Source of the DNA: Mycolicibacter engbaekii
Lineage (GTDB): Bacteria; Actinomycetota; Actinomycetes; Mycobacteriales; Mycobacteriaceae
NCBI RefSeq assembly: GCF_002101585.1
Contig: NZ_LQOT01000043.1
Span: 41,776-105,775, forward strand
Length of the DNA: 64,000 nucleotides
Direction: 5' to 3'
Every line of letters starts with the position of its first letter. The stretch's first letter is position 1. Below are positions 63,311 through 64,000 of this stretch, piece by piece. The position numbers were made by a program, and so were the translations under genes. Under the pieces are notes generated by a model. That model made no database searches. It was not told the origin of the DNA and was given only the letters and a program-made list of their open reading frames with translations.

Positions 63311-63820
63311 TCAGAGCAGGTCAAGCAGGAACGGCAGCTCCTGGGTGGCGTACCAGGCCAGGTCGTGGTCCTGGGCGTCGCCGACTGTCAGCTCGGCGTC
63401 CTCGTCTCCGAGATCGGCGTCGTCGATCACCGCCAGCGCCGCGCGTACAGCCGGCTCGGCAGCGGCGTTGTCCACATACGCCGCGACCACGTCGGTGATC
63501 GCCACCGGACCCGCCAGCCGGACCACGGCGGCGTCCAGGTCGGGGCGGACCGTGACGCCCTCAACTTCGGCGACCAGCACCGCCCGGCGAACCGGCAGCT
63601 TCTCGGCAGCCGGATCGGTCGCGGCAGCACCGAGCAGCCGCAGCGACGCCAGCGCCGCCTCGGCGAGCGCGACCTCGGCCAGCTCGTCCTCGTCGCCGTG
63701 GGCGTAGGCCTCCCGCAGTGCCGGAGTCACCGCGAACGCCGTTCCGCTGACCGGACGCAGTGAGCCGTCGGCGACCAGCTGGGCCAGCATGGCCAGCGTC
63801 GCCGGGATGTAAACCCGCAT
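63311..63820 (-). CDS. Conserved hypothetical protein (Rv3231c type)
   Basis: A 169-residue actinobacterial protein ([20 protein letters not shown]; ending [19 protein letters not shown]). No catalytic motif or signal peptide was seen. The gene lies next to the reductase gene on the same strand (64-base gap). Confidence 0.85.
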   Translation of the reverse strand: MRVYIPATLAMLAQLVADGSLRPVSGTAFAVTPALREAYAHGDEDELAEVALAEAALASLRLLGAAATDPAAEKLPVRRAVLVAEVEGVTVRPDLDAAVVRLAGPVAITDVVAAYVDNAAAEPAVRAALAVIDDADLGDEDAELTVGDAQDHDLAWYATQELPFLLDLL

Positions 63821-63922
63821 GAGCCAGACCTTAGCCCGCGGCCATCGACCCCGGCCCAGTAGAGCAGGGCGAGAGCTCGCAGCAGGGGCTGTACGAGGAT
63901 TGCCAACACCCTTGGATTGCGG

Positions 63923-64000
63923 CTATTTCGCGGCTCGCTCCCGTTGGATCTCCAGGGCGATGTCGATGAGTTGGTCCTCCTGGCCGCCGATCAGCTTGCG
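63923..64000 (-). CDS. 4-hydroxy-2-oxovalerate aldolase-like protein, C-terminal end only
   Basis: The final 25 residues (RKLIGGQEDQLIDIALEI and so on, ending AAK) resemble the C-terminus of MhpE/HsaF aldolases of aromatic or steroid meta-cleavage pathways (RKxxGGQED motif). The rest lies beyond the window. In H37Rv I recall a polyphosphate kinase-like gene at this place, so the order changes here. Confidence 0.7.
   Translation of the reverse strand, partial: RKLIGGQEDQLIDIALEIQRERAAK

Overview
The window is GC-rich chromosomal DNA from a Mycobacterium. Gene content and order follow the Rv3193c to Rv3231c segment of the M. tuberculosis H37Rv map: UPF0182 protein, Lon/PDZ protease, ABC1 kinase, whiB7, uvrD2, mrx1, nudC, adnB/adnA, lipV, moeZ, parA-like, gpm2, entC, whiB1, pdtaS, TB7.3, rshA, sigH, aroA, rsgA, desA3. 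A PE/PPE pair and two WhiB proteins agree with this. All gene names rest on recognised motifs and on memory of that gene order; no search was run. I think of a non-tuberculous species, because several blocks I do not know from H37Rv at this place interrupt the order.

Positions 1-10.8 kb are a metabolic, accessory-looking region. It holds the 3' part of a flavin (Baeyer-Villiger type) monooxygenase coupled to a TetR regulator, a short-chain fatty acid transporter, an amino-acid permease, an Fe(II)/2-oxoglutarate oxygenase, and a LysR regulator followed by an SfnB-like flavin oxidoreductase, a stand-alone MetE-like zinc protein and a TPR protein. An initiator tRNA gene with its own terminator (10.9-11.1 kb) and an MpaB-type oxygenase close this part.

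Positions 12-33 kb are the conserved core: membrane protein and protease (Rv3193c/Rv3194c type), the Rv3195-Rv3197 group, whiB7 with a complete attenuation leader (promoter with AT block, 37-codon upstream ORF, intrinsic terminator and candidate antiterminator), uvrD2, mycoredoxin, nudC, a K+-channel-like protein, the adnAB double-strand-break motor-nuclease, lipV and an alkyltransferase-like protein. Positions 33-47 kb hold moeZ, a membrane-anchored protein with a metzincin signature, TetR, ferritin-like and DEAD-box helicase genes, a ParA-like ATPase, gpm2-entC, a lipid kinase, whiB1 with a CRP-like site, and the sensor kinase pdtaS.

Positions 47-56 kb centre on thiol-stress control (sigH-rshA, with a SigH-type promoter in front of sigH and another in front of mrx1). 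They also hold the tiny ribosomal protein bL37, a secreted small protein, and a STAS/CsbD/TetR group sharing a palindromic operator. A methyltransferase plus two-component system follows, which I do not recall from this place in H37Rv. Positions 56-64 kb hold an SRAP protein, a PE/PPE pair, aroA-rsgA, and the desA3 desaturase with its electron-transfer reductase, both preceded by copies of the same 20-bp operator. The right edge enters a 4-hydroxy-2-oxovalerate aldolase-like gene.

Most opposite-strand reading frames over 100 codons in this GC-rich DNA are shadows and were not annotated.
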